From NCBI GenBank assembly GCA_016218485.1, contig JACRDY010000055.1, positions 1 through 18,773 on the forward strand: 18,773 nucleotides of DNA, in the 5' to 3' direction. The notes beneath the pieces are model-generated. The model had not been told where the DNA came from and made no database searches. It saw nothing but the letters and a program-made list of their open reading frames with translations. Below, piece by piece: positions 12,809 to 18,773 of this stretch. How positions within the stretch are numbered: the first letter of the stretch is position 1; every line of letters begins with the position of its first letter. The stretch is from Candidatus Falkowiibacteriota bacterium. GTDB lineage: Bacteria > Patescibacteriota > Patescibacteriia > JACRDY01. A program made the translations under genes and the position numbers.

Positions 12809-13177
12809 ATGATTCAATTGCGTTCAATGCTCAAATCAGCGGATAACAGCGGAGCTAAGAAACTCCAGTGTATTAAGGTTGTCGGCGGCTACCAGCGGCG
12901 CTACGCCGGTCTGGGTGATATTGTCACCGTCAGCATCAAAGAAGCCGTGCCCCACTCTTCGGTCAAGAAGGGCGAGGTGCATAAGGCCGTGGTGGTGCGC
13001 GTGCGCAAAGAAACTCGCCGCAAAGACGGCAGCTATATTCGCTTTGATGACAACGCCGTGGTGCTGATTGACGAGAAGAAAGAGCCGAAGGCCACCCGTA
13101 TTTTCGGGCCGGTGCCTCGTGAGCTGCGCGCTAAAGGTTTTATGAAAATTATTTCACTAGCGCCGGAAGTTTTATAA
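12809..13177 (+). CDS. rplN: Large-subunit ribosomal protein L14
   Basis: 122 residues, exactly the family length. It begins MIQLRSMLKSADNSGAKKLQ and contains the five-stranded barrel (GDIVTVSIKEA, KKGEVHKAVVVRVRKETRRK), the basic RFDDNAVVLID strand and the C-terminal GPVPRELRAKGFMKIISLAPEV helix region. L14 binds 23S rRNA and is the docking site of the silencing factor RsfS and of L19. No extension, in contrast to L23, L22 and S5. Confidence 0.98.
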   Translation: MIQLRSMLKSADNSGAKKLQCIKVVGGYQRRYAGLGDIVTVSIKEAVPHSSVKKGEVHKAVVVRVRKETRRKDGSYIRFDDNAVVLIDEKKEPKATRIFGPVPRELRAKGFMKIISLAPEVL

Positions 13178-13181
13178 TTGT

Positions 13182-13532
13182 ATGAAACTCAAAACCAACG
13201 ACAAAGTACAGATTATTAGCGGTAGAGACAAGGGCAAATCAGGCAAGATTCTCCAAGTGTTTCGTGATGCTAATAAAGTAGTCGTGGAAGGGCTGAATTT
13301 GTCAGTCAAGAATACCCGGCCGCGTAAGATGGGCGAGAAGGGTCAGCAGATACAGTTCCCGGCGCCGCTGGACGTCTCCAAAGTCATGCTGCTCTGTCCC
13401 CAGTGCGGCGAGGTCACCCGTATCGGCTATCAGATGGCTGCCGACAGCGCTCCAGCTGCCCCGCACAAGGCGATGCAGCTGAAGGGCAAGAAATTTCGTC
13501 GCTGCCGGCAGTGTCAGCAGACTATTGATTAA
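13182..13532 (+). CDS. rplX: Large-subunit ribosomal protein L24 with zinc-ribbon-type C-terminus
   Basis: 116 residues. The KOW motif (KVQIISGRDKGKSGKILQVF, 8-27) initiates 50S assembly by binding 23S rRNA near the 5' end. NTRPRKMGEKGQQIQFPAPL is the family's central loop. Four Cys at 72, 75, 108 and 111 (CPQC and CRQC) form a likely zinc ribbon; the spacing between the pairs is lengthened by an Ala/Pro insert (MAADSAPAAPHKA). It lies 4 nt after rplN and 3 nt before rplE. Confidence 0.97.
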   Translation: MKLKTNDKVQIISGRDKGKSGKILQVFRDANKVVVEGLNLSVKNTRPRKMGEKGQQIQFPAPLDVSKVMLLCPQCGEVTRIGYQMAADSAPAAPHKAMQLKGKKFRRCRQCQQTID

Positions 13533-13535
13533 TCT

Positions 13536-14102
13536 ATGCAATTACAAGCCAAGTACAAAAAAGAAATCGCTCCCAAGCTGCAAGCCGCACTCGGTTTAAA
13601 GAACGTGATGGCGGTGCCAACATTGGACAAGGTGGTGCTGAACGTCGGTCTGGGCAAAGCGCTCCAGGATGCTAAGTACCTGGAAGTGATGGCAGACGTG
13701 TTTACGCGCATTACCGGTCAGAAGCCCGTTCAGACGCTCGCCAAAAAGTCAATCGCCGCGTTCAAAATTCGTCAGGGCATGACTATTGGCTATAAGGTGA
13801 CGCTGCGCGGCAAAAAAATGTGGGAATTTATTCATAAGTTGGTGACGGTGGTGCTGCCGCGGGTGCGCGATTTCCGCGGAATCAGCGCGGATGCCTTTGA
13901 TGGTCACGGCAATTATTCCCTCGGCATGAAAGAGTACTTGCCCTTCCCCGAGGTGCGTCAGGATGAGGTGGAGCGGATGCACGGTCTGGAGATCGTCGTC
14001 GCCACCACCGCTCCCGATGACGCCGGCGCTTTTCAACTGCTCACCATGCTCGGGTTTCCTTTTAAGCAGAAAGATAAGAAAGATAAAAAATCCCAAGCTT
14101 AG
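13536..14102 (+). CDS. rplE: Large-subunit ribosomal protein L5
   Basis: 188 residues, slightly long because of a Lys-rich tail (KQKDKKDKKSQA). The core carries KNVMAVPTLDKVVLNVGLGK, ITGQKPVQTLAKKSIAAFKI, MTIGYKVTLRGKKMWEFI and RDFRGISADAFDGHGNYSLG. L5 binds 5S rRNA and contacts the P-site tRNA through its loop. The stop is TAG. Confidence 0.98.
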   Translation: MQLQAKYKKEIAPKLQAALGLKNVMAVPTLDKVVLNVGLGKALQDAKYLEVMADVFTRITGQKPVQTLAKKSIAAFKIRQGMTIGYKVTLRGKKMWEFIHKLVTVVLPRVRDFRGISADAFDGHGNYSLGMKEYLPFPEVRQDEVERMHGLEIVVATTAPDDAGAFQLLTMLGFPFKQKDKKDKKSQA

Positions 14103-14113
14103 TTTTTATCAGT

Positions 14114-14299
14114 ATGGCTAAAACATCACAAATTATTAAATCTAAACGTAAGCCGAAATTTTCTACCCGGCTGGTTCATCGCTGCTGGCGCTGTGGCCGC
14201 AGTCGGGCCTACATGCGCAAGTTTGAGCTGTGCCGTATCTGTTTCCGTGAGTTGGCGCAGAAGGGCGATATCCCCGGCGTGAAGAAATCCAGCTGGTAA
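14114..14299 (+). CDS. rpsN: Small-subunit ribosomal protein S14, zinc-binding short type
   Basis: 61 residues, the length of the zinc (type Z) form. The Cys pairs are C24/C27 (CWRC) and C40/C43 (CRIC), separated by GRSRAYMRKFEL. It ends IPGVKKSSW, the canonical C-terminus. S14 stabilises the head of the small subunit with S3 and S10. The start of the frame coincides with a typical MAKTS N-terminus. Confidence 0.97.
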   Translation: MAKTSQIIKSKRKPKFSTRLVHRCWRCGRSRAYMRKFELCRICFRELAQKGDIPGVKKSSW

Positions 14300-14315
14300 A
14301 TAGATCGTATACCAT

Positions 14316-14705
14316 ATGATGACAGATCCAATCGCAGACATGCTTGTCCGCATCCGTAACGCCGCTGCCGTACGCAAGCCGGAAGTGTTTTTGCCGTACT
14401 CCAAGCTTAAGGCCGAAATCGCCGTGATTTTGGTGCATAGCGGCTACCTGGCTGGCGCGGAAAAAACCACTGACGCGCTGCCCCAGCTGAAAATAGAGCT
14501 CAAATACCGGGGTACCCGTTCGGCTATTCAGGGTCTGCGGCGCGTCAGCAAGCCGGGTCGCCGCGTCTACGCCAGTAAAGATGAACTGCCGATTGTTTTA
14601 AATAATTTAGGTATGGCGATTATCTCCACCTCCCGCGGCCTGATGACCAACAAAGAAGCGCGCCGTGTCGGTATGGGTGGAGAGGTAATTTGCGAAGTGT
14701 ACTAA
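14316..14705 (+). CDS. rpsH: Small-subunit ribosomal protein S8
   Basis: 129 residues, the family length. It starts MMTDPIADMLVRIRNAA and ends with the C-terminal RNA-binding module ISTSRGLMTNKEARRVGMGG EVICEVY, which matches the family signature (S-T-S-x-G). S8 is a primary 16S rRNA binder and in E. coli represses the spc operon by binding the mRNA near rplE; no obvious copy of that site was identified here. One base separates it from rplF. Confidence 0.97.
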   Translation: MMTDPIADMLVRIRNAAAVRKPEVFLPYSKLKAEIAVILVHSGYLAGAEKTTDALPQLKIELKYRGTRSAIQGLRRVSKPGRRVYASKDELPIVLNNLGMAIISTSRGLMTNKEARRVGMGGEVICEVY

Positions 14706-14706
14706 T

Positions 14707-15252
14707 ATGTCAAGAATTGGTAAACAACCGATTGTCATTCCCGCCGGCGTTACTGTCCAGCTGACTGAAGGGCAGGTTACCGTCACCGGGCCAAAAGGCC
14801 AGCTGCACTGTGAGGTGCATCCTGACGTGTTACTGCATCTGCAGGATAATCAGCTGACCGTCTCAGTCAAAAATCCGGAAGACAAGACGGATCGTTCGCT
14901 CTGGGGGCTGTTTCGTAAATTGATTGCTAACATGGTGGAAGGCGTCACCACTGGATTTCAAAAAAAATTGGAAATCAACGGCGTCGGCTACCGCGCCGCG
15001 CTCCAGGGCGCAACATTGGTCTTGAACTTGGGTTACTCCCATCCGGTTACCTTTGCTTTACCAGAGGGTATCAGCGCGGTGGTGGAGGGTAACACCATTA
15101 CCGTCTCCGGCGCCGACCGGCAACTGGTGGGTCAAGTGGCAGCTGACATCCGCAAGCAGCGCAAGCCAGAGCCGTACAAGGGCAAGGGCATTAAGTACGT
15201 CGATGAGGTCATCCGCCGCAAGGCCGGTAAAGCCGCTAAGGCCGCCGCGTAA
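14707..15252 (+). CDS. rplF: Large-subunit ribosomal protein L6
   Basis: 181 residues. Two related domains follow each other. The first runs from MSRIGKQPIVIPAGVTVQ to SLWGLFRKLIANMVEGVTTG, and the second contains EINGVGYRAALQGATLVLNL GYSHPV and the signature KPEPYKGKGIKYVDEVIRRK near the end. L6 sits at the base of the L7/L12 stalk near the sarcin-ricin loop. A short Ala/Lys tail follows. No Shine-Dalgarno site; T precedes the ATG. Confidence 0.98.
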   Translation: MSRIGKQPIVIPAGVTVQLTEGQVTVTGPKGQLHCEVHPDVLLHLQDNQLTVSVKNPEDKTDRSLWGLFRKLIANMVEGVTTGFQKKLEINGVGYRAALQGATLVLNLGYSHPVTFALPEGISAVVEGNTITVSGADRQLVGQVAADIRKQRKPEPYKGKGIKYVDEVIRRKAGKAAKAAA

Positions 15253-15262
15253 TTATACTGAT

Positions 15263-15616
15263 ATGAAATTCAACAGAATGAAAAATAAGCAGGAGATTCG
15301 TCAGCGCCGTCAGGGGCGTGTTCGTGCCAAAATCAGCGGTACGGCAGCGCGTCCGCGTCTGTCTGTTTTTCGGAGTTTGAGTCACATCCAGGCGCAATTA
15401 ATTGATGACACGATTGGTAAAACATTACTTAGCGTCTCTGACACAGGACTGGCTGGCACCAAAACAGCCAAGGCCGGTGAAGTCGGCAAAAAACTGGCGG
15501 CCGCCGCGCTCGTCAAGGGAGTGAAGGGCGTGGTGTTTGACCGCTCCAGCCATAAGTACCACGGGCGGATTAAGGCGCTGGCCGAGGCTGCTCGCGCCGG
15601 CGGATTGGAATTTTAA
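15263..15616 (+). CDS. rplR: Large-subunit ribosomal protein L18
   Basis: 117 residues. The frame is open much further upstream inside rplF in another phase, but the family N-terminus begins at ATG 15263 (MKFNRMKNKQEIRQRRQGRV); M6 is a less likely alternative. Landmarks are RPRLSVFRSLSHIQAQLIDD, AGEVGKKLAAAALVKGVKGV and the C-terminal DRSSHKYHGRIKALAEAARAGGLEF (split here at residue 100). L18 binds 5S rRNA together with L5. Confidence 0.97.
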   Translation: MKFNRMKNKQEIRQRRQGRVRAKISGTAARPRLSVFRSLSHIQAQLIDDTIGKTLLSVSDTGLAGTKTAKAGEVGKKLAAAALVKGVKGVVFDRSSHKYHGRIKALAEAARAGGLEF

Positions 15617-15626
15617 TACTATTTTT

Positions 15627-16379
15627 ATGGATCAAGATATTAAACGAGTCAAAGCCGAAGAACAGCAAGAGTCTCTGGAAGAGGAAGTCAAGGATGTCAA
15701 AGCCGGCCGTGTTACTATTGAGGCGCCAGTGACTCCTGAAGCGGCTCCCGTGGTGGTACCGGTTGAACCGGCAGGTAAGTCAGCTAACCGTTCACGGAGC
15801 GGCAAGTCTTCGTTTGGCAAGAAATCGCGCGGCGCTGGTCGCGGACGGGGGCGGGGAGATCGATCCGGTGAAGATCAGGAATTTGAACAAAAAATTGTAG
15901 ACCTGGCGCGGGTCACCCGCGTCATGGCCGGCGGTAAACGGATGCGCTTCCGCGCCTGCGTGGTCATCGGCGACCGCAAGGGTCGCGTGGCTTTTGGTCT
16001 GGCCAAAGGCAAAGACGTGACCATGGCCATCAGCAAAGGGGTAACGCAGGCCAAGAAAGATATGATCACCGTGCCATTCGTCAACGAAACTATTCCGTTT
16101 GCCATTGAGCAGAAGTTTAAAGCGGCGCGGGTGCTCCTGCGTCCGGCTCAGAAGGGTAAAGGTATTATCGCCGGCGGCGCGGTTCGTATCGTGCTTGAAA
16201 TGGCCGGCGTACCCAACGTGGTGGCCAAGATTCTGGGCACTACCAACAAGGTGACGAATGTCAAAGCGACGATGGATGCGCTCAAGCAGCTGGCAGTCAT
16301 GGCGCCGGGCCAGCAGAAAAAAACAGCTAAAAAAGAGGCGGCGTCAAGCGTTGAGCCGTCCCGTCAGCAGGATCAATAA
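15627..16379 (+). CDS. rpsE: Small-subunit ribosomal protein S5 with long N-terminal extension
   Basis: 250 residues, against about 165 in E. coli. The core starts near residue 85 (EFEQKIVDLARVTRVMAGGK), followed by the double-stranded RNA-binding part RFRACVVIGDRKGRVAFGLA and the C-terminal domain with AQKGKGIIAGGAVRIVLEMA and GVPNVVAKILGTTNKVTNV. S5 acts in decoding accuracy at the mRNA entry side. The first 84 residues are an acidic stretch (EEEVKDVKA), a Pro/Val/Ala part and a GRGRGRG-type basic end. A Lys/Ala/Gln-rich tail is also added. rplO follows after 11 nt, so rpmD is missing. Confidence 0.97.
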   Translation: MDQDIKRVKAEEQQESLEEEVKDVKAGRVTIEAPVTPEAAPVVVPVEPAGKSANRSRSGKSSFGKKSRGAGRGRGRGDRSGEDQEFEQKIVDLARVTRVMAGGKRMRFRACVVIGDRKGRVAFGLAKGKDVTMAISKGVTQAKKDMITVPFVNETIPFAIEQKFKAARVLLRPAQKGKGIIAGGAVRIVLEMAGVPNVVAKILGTTNKVTNVKATMDALKQLAVMAPGQQKKTAKKEAASSVEPSRQQDQ

Positions 16380-16390
16380 TTATTACTTTT

Positions 16391-16831
16391 ATGGCATTAG
16401 ATTTGTCTCATCTTTCGCCGCCGCGCGGCTCTCGCCAGCGGCACAAGCGGGTGGGGCGCGGCAACGCGTCCGGGCGCGGCACCTACAGCGGTCGCGGTTT
16501 GAAAGGACAGCGGTCGCGCTCCGGCGGGCGCAGCGGTCTCAAAGTCCGCGGTATGAAGGCGCGGATGCAGAAAATACCGAAACTCCGCGGTTTTCGTTCA
16601 CCCTACGGCAAAGCCGCGGTGGTGAATGTTGGCGAACTGCAGAAGCATTTCCAGGATGGCCAAAAAGTCACTCCCCGGGCCTTGCAGCAGGTGGGGCTGA
16701 CTGAAGCTGCCAGCGCCGGCACCAAGATTCTCGCCAGTGGTACGTTGAGTAAAAAACTGACGATTCAGGATTGCGCCGTGTCCGCCGCGGCCAAAGTTAA
16801 AATTGAGCAAGCGGGTGGGAAAGTAGTATAA
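16391..16831 (+). CDS. rplO: Large-subunit ribosomal protein L15
   Basis: 146 residues. The Gly/Arg-rich N-terminal part is diagnostic: HLSPPRGSRQRHKRVGRGNA, SGRGTYSGRGLKGQRSRSGG and KIPKLRGFRSPYGKAAVVNV. The globular C-terminal domain ends VKIEQAGGKVV. L15 is a late assembly protein of the large subunit. In most bacteria rpmD lies between rpsE and rplO; here nothing fits in the 11-nt gap. The stop TAA is followed by a heptamer run up to secY. Confidence 0.97.
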   Translation: MALDLSHLSPPRGSRQRHKRVGRGNASGRGTYSGRGLKGQRSRSGGRSGLKVRGMKARMQKIPKLRGFRSPYGKAAVVNVGELQKHFQDGQKVTPRALQQVGLTEAASAGTKILASGTLSKKLTIQDCAVSAAAKVKIEQAGGKVV

Positions 16832-16834
16832 TAG

Positions 16835-16890
16835 TAGTCCCTAGTCCCTAGTCCCTAGTCCCTAGTCCTTAGTCCGTAGCGAATAGCGGT
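16835..16890 (+). repeat. Direct heptamer run between rplO and secY
   Basis: Eight units in one register fill 16835-16890: TAGTCCC four times, then TAGTCCT, TAGTCCG, TAGCGAA and TAGCGGT, with the secY ATG following immediately. There is only one arm here, with no inverted partner. It has the same flavour as the left arm of the rplV-rpsC hairpin. Confidence 0.92.
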
Positions 16891-18165
16891 ATGTGGAGTA
16901 AGCTCGTACAAATCTGGAAAATCAAAGATCTGCGCGCCAGTATCTTGTTTGTGCTGGCCATGCTGACGCTATTTCGCCTCTCGGCGCACATTCCCGTGCC
17001 GGGGGTGGACGTGCAGGCGCTGCGCCAACTCTTCAACTCCAACCAATTTTTGGGTCTGATCAACATTTTCTCCGGCGGCGGCATGAAGAATTTTTCCGTG
17101 GTGGCGCTGGGTATCGCTCCGTACATTACCGCTTCCATTATTTTTCAATTACTCATCATGATTGTGCCGGCTCTGGAGCGGCTGTCCAAAGAGGGTGAGT
17201 CGGGTCAGCGTAAAATCAACCAATACACTCGTTTCCTGACTATTCCACTGGCCATTCTCCAGGGGTTCGGCATGATTTCACTCCTGCGCCAGTCCAGCCA
17301 GGGCGTGATCGGTTTCTTGAGCGGTCTGGAGATGGCGGTCATTCTCGTCACCCTGACCGCCGGCACGGTTTTTTTGATGTGGATCGGCGAATTGATTTCC
17401 GAGAAGAAAATCGGTAACGGCTTATCCATCTTGATTTTTGCTGGTATTATTTCCGCCATTCCCCAAGCCGTTGGTCAGACACTGTCAATTTTTGACAAGA
17501 CCCAGCTTTTCAATATGCTGATTTTTATGGTCATCGCCGTGGTGACGATCGTCGGCGTGGTTATTCTGACCGAGGGTCAGCGCAACGTGCCGGTGTCGTA
17601 CGCTAAGCGGGTGCGCGGTATCCGGATGTTCGGCGGGGTCAATACCTATTTGCCGCTGCGGGTCAACATGGGCGGCGTTATTCCCATTATCTTTGCTATT
17701 TCCATTATTCTCTTCCCCCCGATGGTGGCGCAGTTTCTGATCCGCGCGCAGGCGACGTGGCTCGTCAACTTTGGTGAATTCGTTATCCGCGTTTTCAATA
17801 ATCAGCTGTTCTACGGCATCAGCTACTTTGTGCTGGTGGTGGGCTTTACCTATTTCTACACTTTTGTCATTTTCCATCCCCAGCAGATTTCCGAGAATCT
17901 GCAGAAGCAGGGCGGGTTCATCCCCGGTATTCGGCCCGGCAGCCATACCGCCGACTACCTCAATCGGGTGGTCAGCCGCATTATTCTCGGCGGCGCGCTC
18001 TTCCTCGGTATCATCGCGGTGCTGCCCTTAGGTGTACAGTATATTACGGGCATGCAGACCCTCGTGATCGGCGGCACGTCGCTCTTGATTGTGGTGTCGG
18101 TGGTGATTGAAATCGTCAAACAGGTGGAGTCGCAGCTGACCATGCGCGACTATGAAGGGTTTTAG
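16891..18165 (+). CDS. secY: Protein translocase subunit SecY
   Basis: 424 residues, normal length, the central pore of the Sec translocon. It starts with an amphipathic segment (WSKLVQIWKIKDLRASI), and the first helix is followed by the FRLSAHIPVPGVD signature. ALGIAPYITASIIFQLL is helix 2 plus its plug-proximal part, and ERLSKEGESGQRKINQYTR is the cytoplasmic loop. Ten hydrophobic helices can be counted. KRVRGIRMFGGVNTYLPLRVN and NLQKQGGFIPGIRPGSHTAD are the cytoplasmic loops that contact the ribosome and SecA. It is last in the operon; adk, map and infA do not follow directly. The stop is TAG. Confidence 0.98.
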   Translation: MWSKLVQIWKIKDLRASILFVLAMLTLFRLSAHIPVPGVDVQALRQLFNSNQFLGLINIFSGGGMKNFSVVALGIAPYITASIIFQLLIMIVPALERLSKEGESGQRKINQYTRFLTIPLAILQGFGMISLLRQSSQGVIGFLSGLEMAVILVTLTAGTVFLMWIGELISEKKIGNGLSILIFAGIISAIPQAVGQTLSIFDKTQLFNMLIFMVIAVVTIVGVVILTEGQRNVPVSYAKRVRGIRMFGGVNTYLPLRVNMGGVIPIIFAISIILFPPMVAQFLIRAQATWLVNFGEFVIRVFNNQLFYGISYFVLVVGFTYFYTFVIFHPQQISENLQKQGGFIPGIRPGSHTADYLNRVVSRIILGGALFLGIIAVLPLGVQYITGMQTLVIGGTSLLIVVSVVIEIVKQVESQLTMRDYEGF

Positions 18166-18169
18166 GCAT

Positions 18170-18198
18170 TTGACAGGGGAGTATAGTTTTTGTATCAT
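18170..18198 (+). promoter_or_regulatory. Sigma-70-type promoter for the coiled-coil protein gene
   Basis: TTGACA (18170-18175), a 17-nt spacer and TATCAT (18193-18198). The predicted start of transcription near 18203-18205 is only 3-5 nt before the ATG at 18208, so the mRNA should be almost leaderless. It begins 4 nt after the secY stop. Confidence 0.8.
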
Positions 18199-18207
18199 TA
18201 CCATACT

Positions 18208-18468
18208 ATGGCAAAAGACATTACGTTAGACAATTTAGCTGGCATGATAAAAGAAGGCTTTGATGAGGTCGGTAATCGTTTTGATTCCGTGGAAGGCCGA
18301 CTGGATCGGGTGGAAGGCCGACTGGATCGGGTGGAAGGCCGAATGGGTCACCTAGAGCGCGGCCAGGAAGAAATTAAACTAAAATTGGACAACGTGGCCT
18401 ATCGTTTTGAATTGGTAGAGCTAGAGCGGCGGGTTAAGATTTTAGAACAAAAGGTTAATACTGGCTAG
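18208..18468 (+). CDS. Small coiled-coil protein with heptad repeats
   Basis: 86 residues from ATG 18208. An ATG at 18190 lies inside the promoter and is rejected. After an N-terminal MAKDITLDNLAGMIKEGFDE the chain is a continuous alpha-helical coiled coil. DSVEGRL, DRVEGRL and DRVEGRM are consecutive 7-residue units (26-46), followed by a long charged helix to residue 84 (ELERRVKILEQKV). The three units are coded by a 21-nt tandem repeat. No signal or membrane segment is seen. Family unknown; small coiled coils of this type are common hypothetical proteins, and oligomerisation is the only safe inference. The stop is TAG. Confidence 0.8.
   Translation: MAKDITLDNLAGMIKEGFDEVGNRFDSVEGRLDRVEGRLDRVEGRMGHLERGQEEIKLKLDNVAYRFELVELERRVKILEQKVNTG
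18289..18351 (+). repeat. 21-nt tandem repeat coding for coiled-coil heptads
   Basis: Two perfect copies (18289-18309, 18310-18330) and a third diverged after 12 nt (18331-18351). Each copy encodes one 7-residue heptad (VEGRLDR), so copy-number change keeps the frame and the coiled-coil phase. Confidence 0.9.
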
Positions 18469-18499
18469 TGAGGTCTGGTTGTTTGTTTGAGTGTATATG

Positions 18500-18522
18500 T
18501 CCCTTGTTGAGGGATTTTTTTT
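18500..18522 (+). terminator. Rho-independent terminator after the coiled-coil gene
   Basis: TCCCT (18500-18504) and AGGGA (18510-18514) form a 5-bp stem with a TGTTG loop, followed by eight T (18515-18522). It may also end transcripts that read through from secY. Confidence 0.8.
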
Positions 18523-18524
18523 AA

Positions 18525-18600
18525 TAAGAATTAAGAATTAAGATTTAGGATTTAAGAATAAACACACCATTTTTTAATCCTAAATCCTAAATCCTAAATT
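18525..18600. repeat. Heptamer inverted repeat (TAGGATT flavour)
   Basis: The left arm is TAAGAAT, TAAGAAT, TAAGATT, TAGGATT, TAAGAAT (18525-18559). The right arm is AATCCTA three times (18576-18596), the reverse complement unit. The loop is about 16 nt. Confidence 0.88.
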
Positions 18601-18773
18601 TTGGAATAATTGCCATAGAGACTCTTTTTCTTTAAAATTCAATAATCACAGCCATTGTCCCGCCCAGATGATAATGTCATAGGGCGGGCAAAGTAGAAAT
18701 GTCATAGCTAACCGATTTTGTGCCATAATTTAAGTCTAAATTTTAAGACTAAATATGGCTCAAAATCCAACCA
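18601..18773. other. Non-coding tail of the window with a hairpin
   Basis: No gene is visible except a possible start, ATG 18755 (MAQNPT, cut by the window edge, T at -1). CCCGCCC (18659-18665) and GGGCGGG (18682-18688) form a 7-bp stem with a nested ATGA/TCAT pair. The 10-mer AATGTCATAG occurs at 18673-18682 and again at 18698-18707. AGTCT/AGACT (18733-18737, 18746-18750) forms another small palindrome. Confidence 0.5.

Noticed and set aside
16835..16890. CRISPR-like array
   Set aside because: Units are 7 nt with no spacers between them, and no cas genes are present.

Overview
The window looks like part of a Candidate Phyla Radiation (Patescibacteria) genome or a close relative. The evidence is the long S10/spc ribosomal-protein operon without rpmD (L30 is generally missing in that radiation), the lineage-type terminal extensions on L23, L22 and S5, the small isolated genes elsewhere, and the near absence of Shine-Dalgarno sites. 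The class cannot be fixed from this window. The genetic code looks standard for sense codons, but UGA is almost unused as a stop.

Bases 1-6640 hold mostly minus-strand accessory and metabolic genes. These are a metal-hydrolase-like fragment, an IPP-isomerase-like Nudix hydrolase behind a Cys-rich lipoprotein, an NADPH-dependent FMN reductase, a CYTH-domain protein preceded by the decayed 3' end of an ABC-2 permease, a small protein split by a frameshift at an A7 tract, a class-2 type dihydroorotate dehydrogenase with a class-1-like Cys in the active-site loop, a YbaK/ProX-type deacylase without a normal start codon, a HicB-like protein and a three-helix membrane protein. One plus-strand unit, with a strong promoter, a GGAGG site and a terminator, encodes a 47-residue membrane peptide.

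Bases 6640-7298 are non-coding. A GC-rich palindromic block is followed by a near-consensus sigma-70 promoter and a structured leader of about 290 nt that ends in a 19-bp terminator-like hairpin. This leader feeds the operon rplC-rplD-rplW-rplB-rpsS-rplV-rpsC-rplP-rpmC-rpsQ-rplN-rplX-rplE-rpsN-rpsH-rplF-rplR-rpsE-rplO-secY (7299-18165). rpsJ is not upstream. After secY comes a coiled-coil protein gene with its own promoter, which predicts an almost leaderless mRNA, followed by a terminator.

Three patterns cut across the window. First, many intergenic gaps are built from degenerate 7-nt tandem repeats, often as inverted arms that pair in heptamer register; several run right up to a start codon inside the ribosomal operon. 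Second, all 20 operon genes have T immediately before ATG and almost none has a Shine-Dalgarno site. Third, of 32 genes only one ends in TGA, and that TGA is in frame with the start-less gene behind it. The heptamer hairpins and the operon leader are the best candidates for undescribed biology here.
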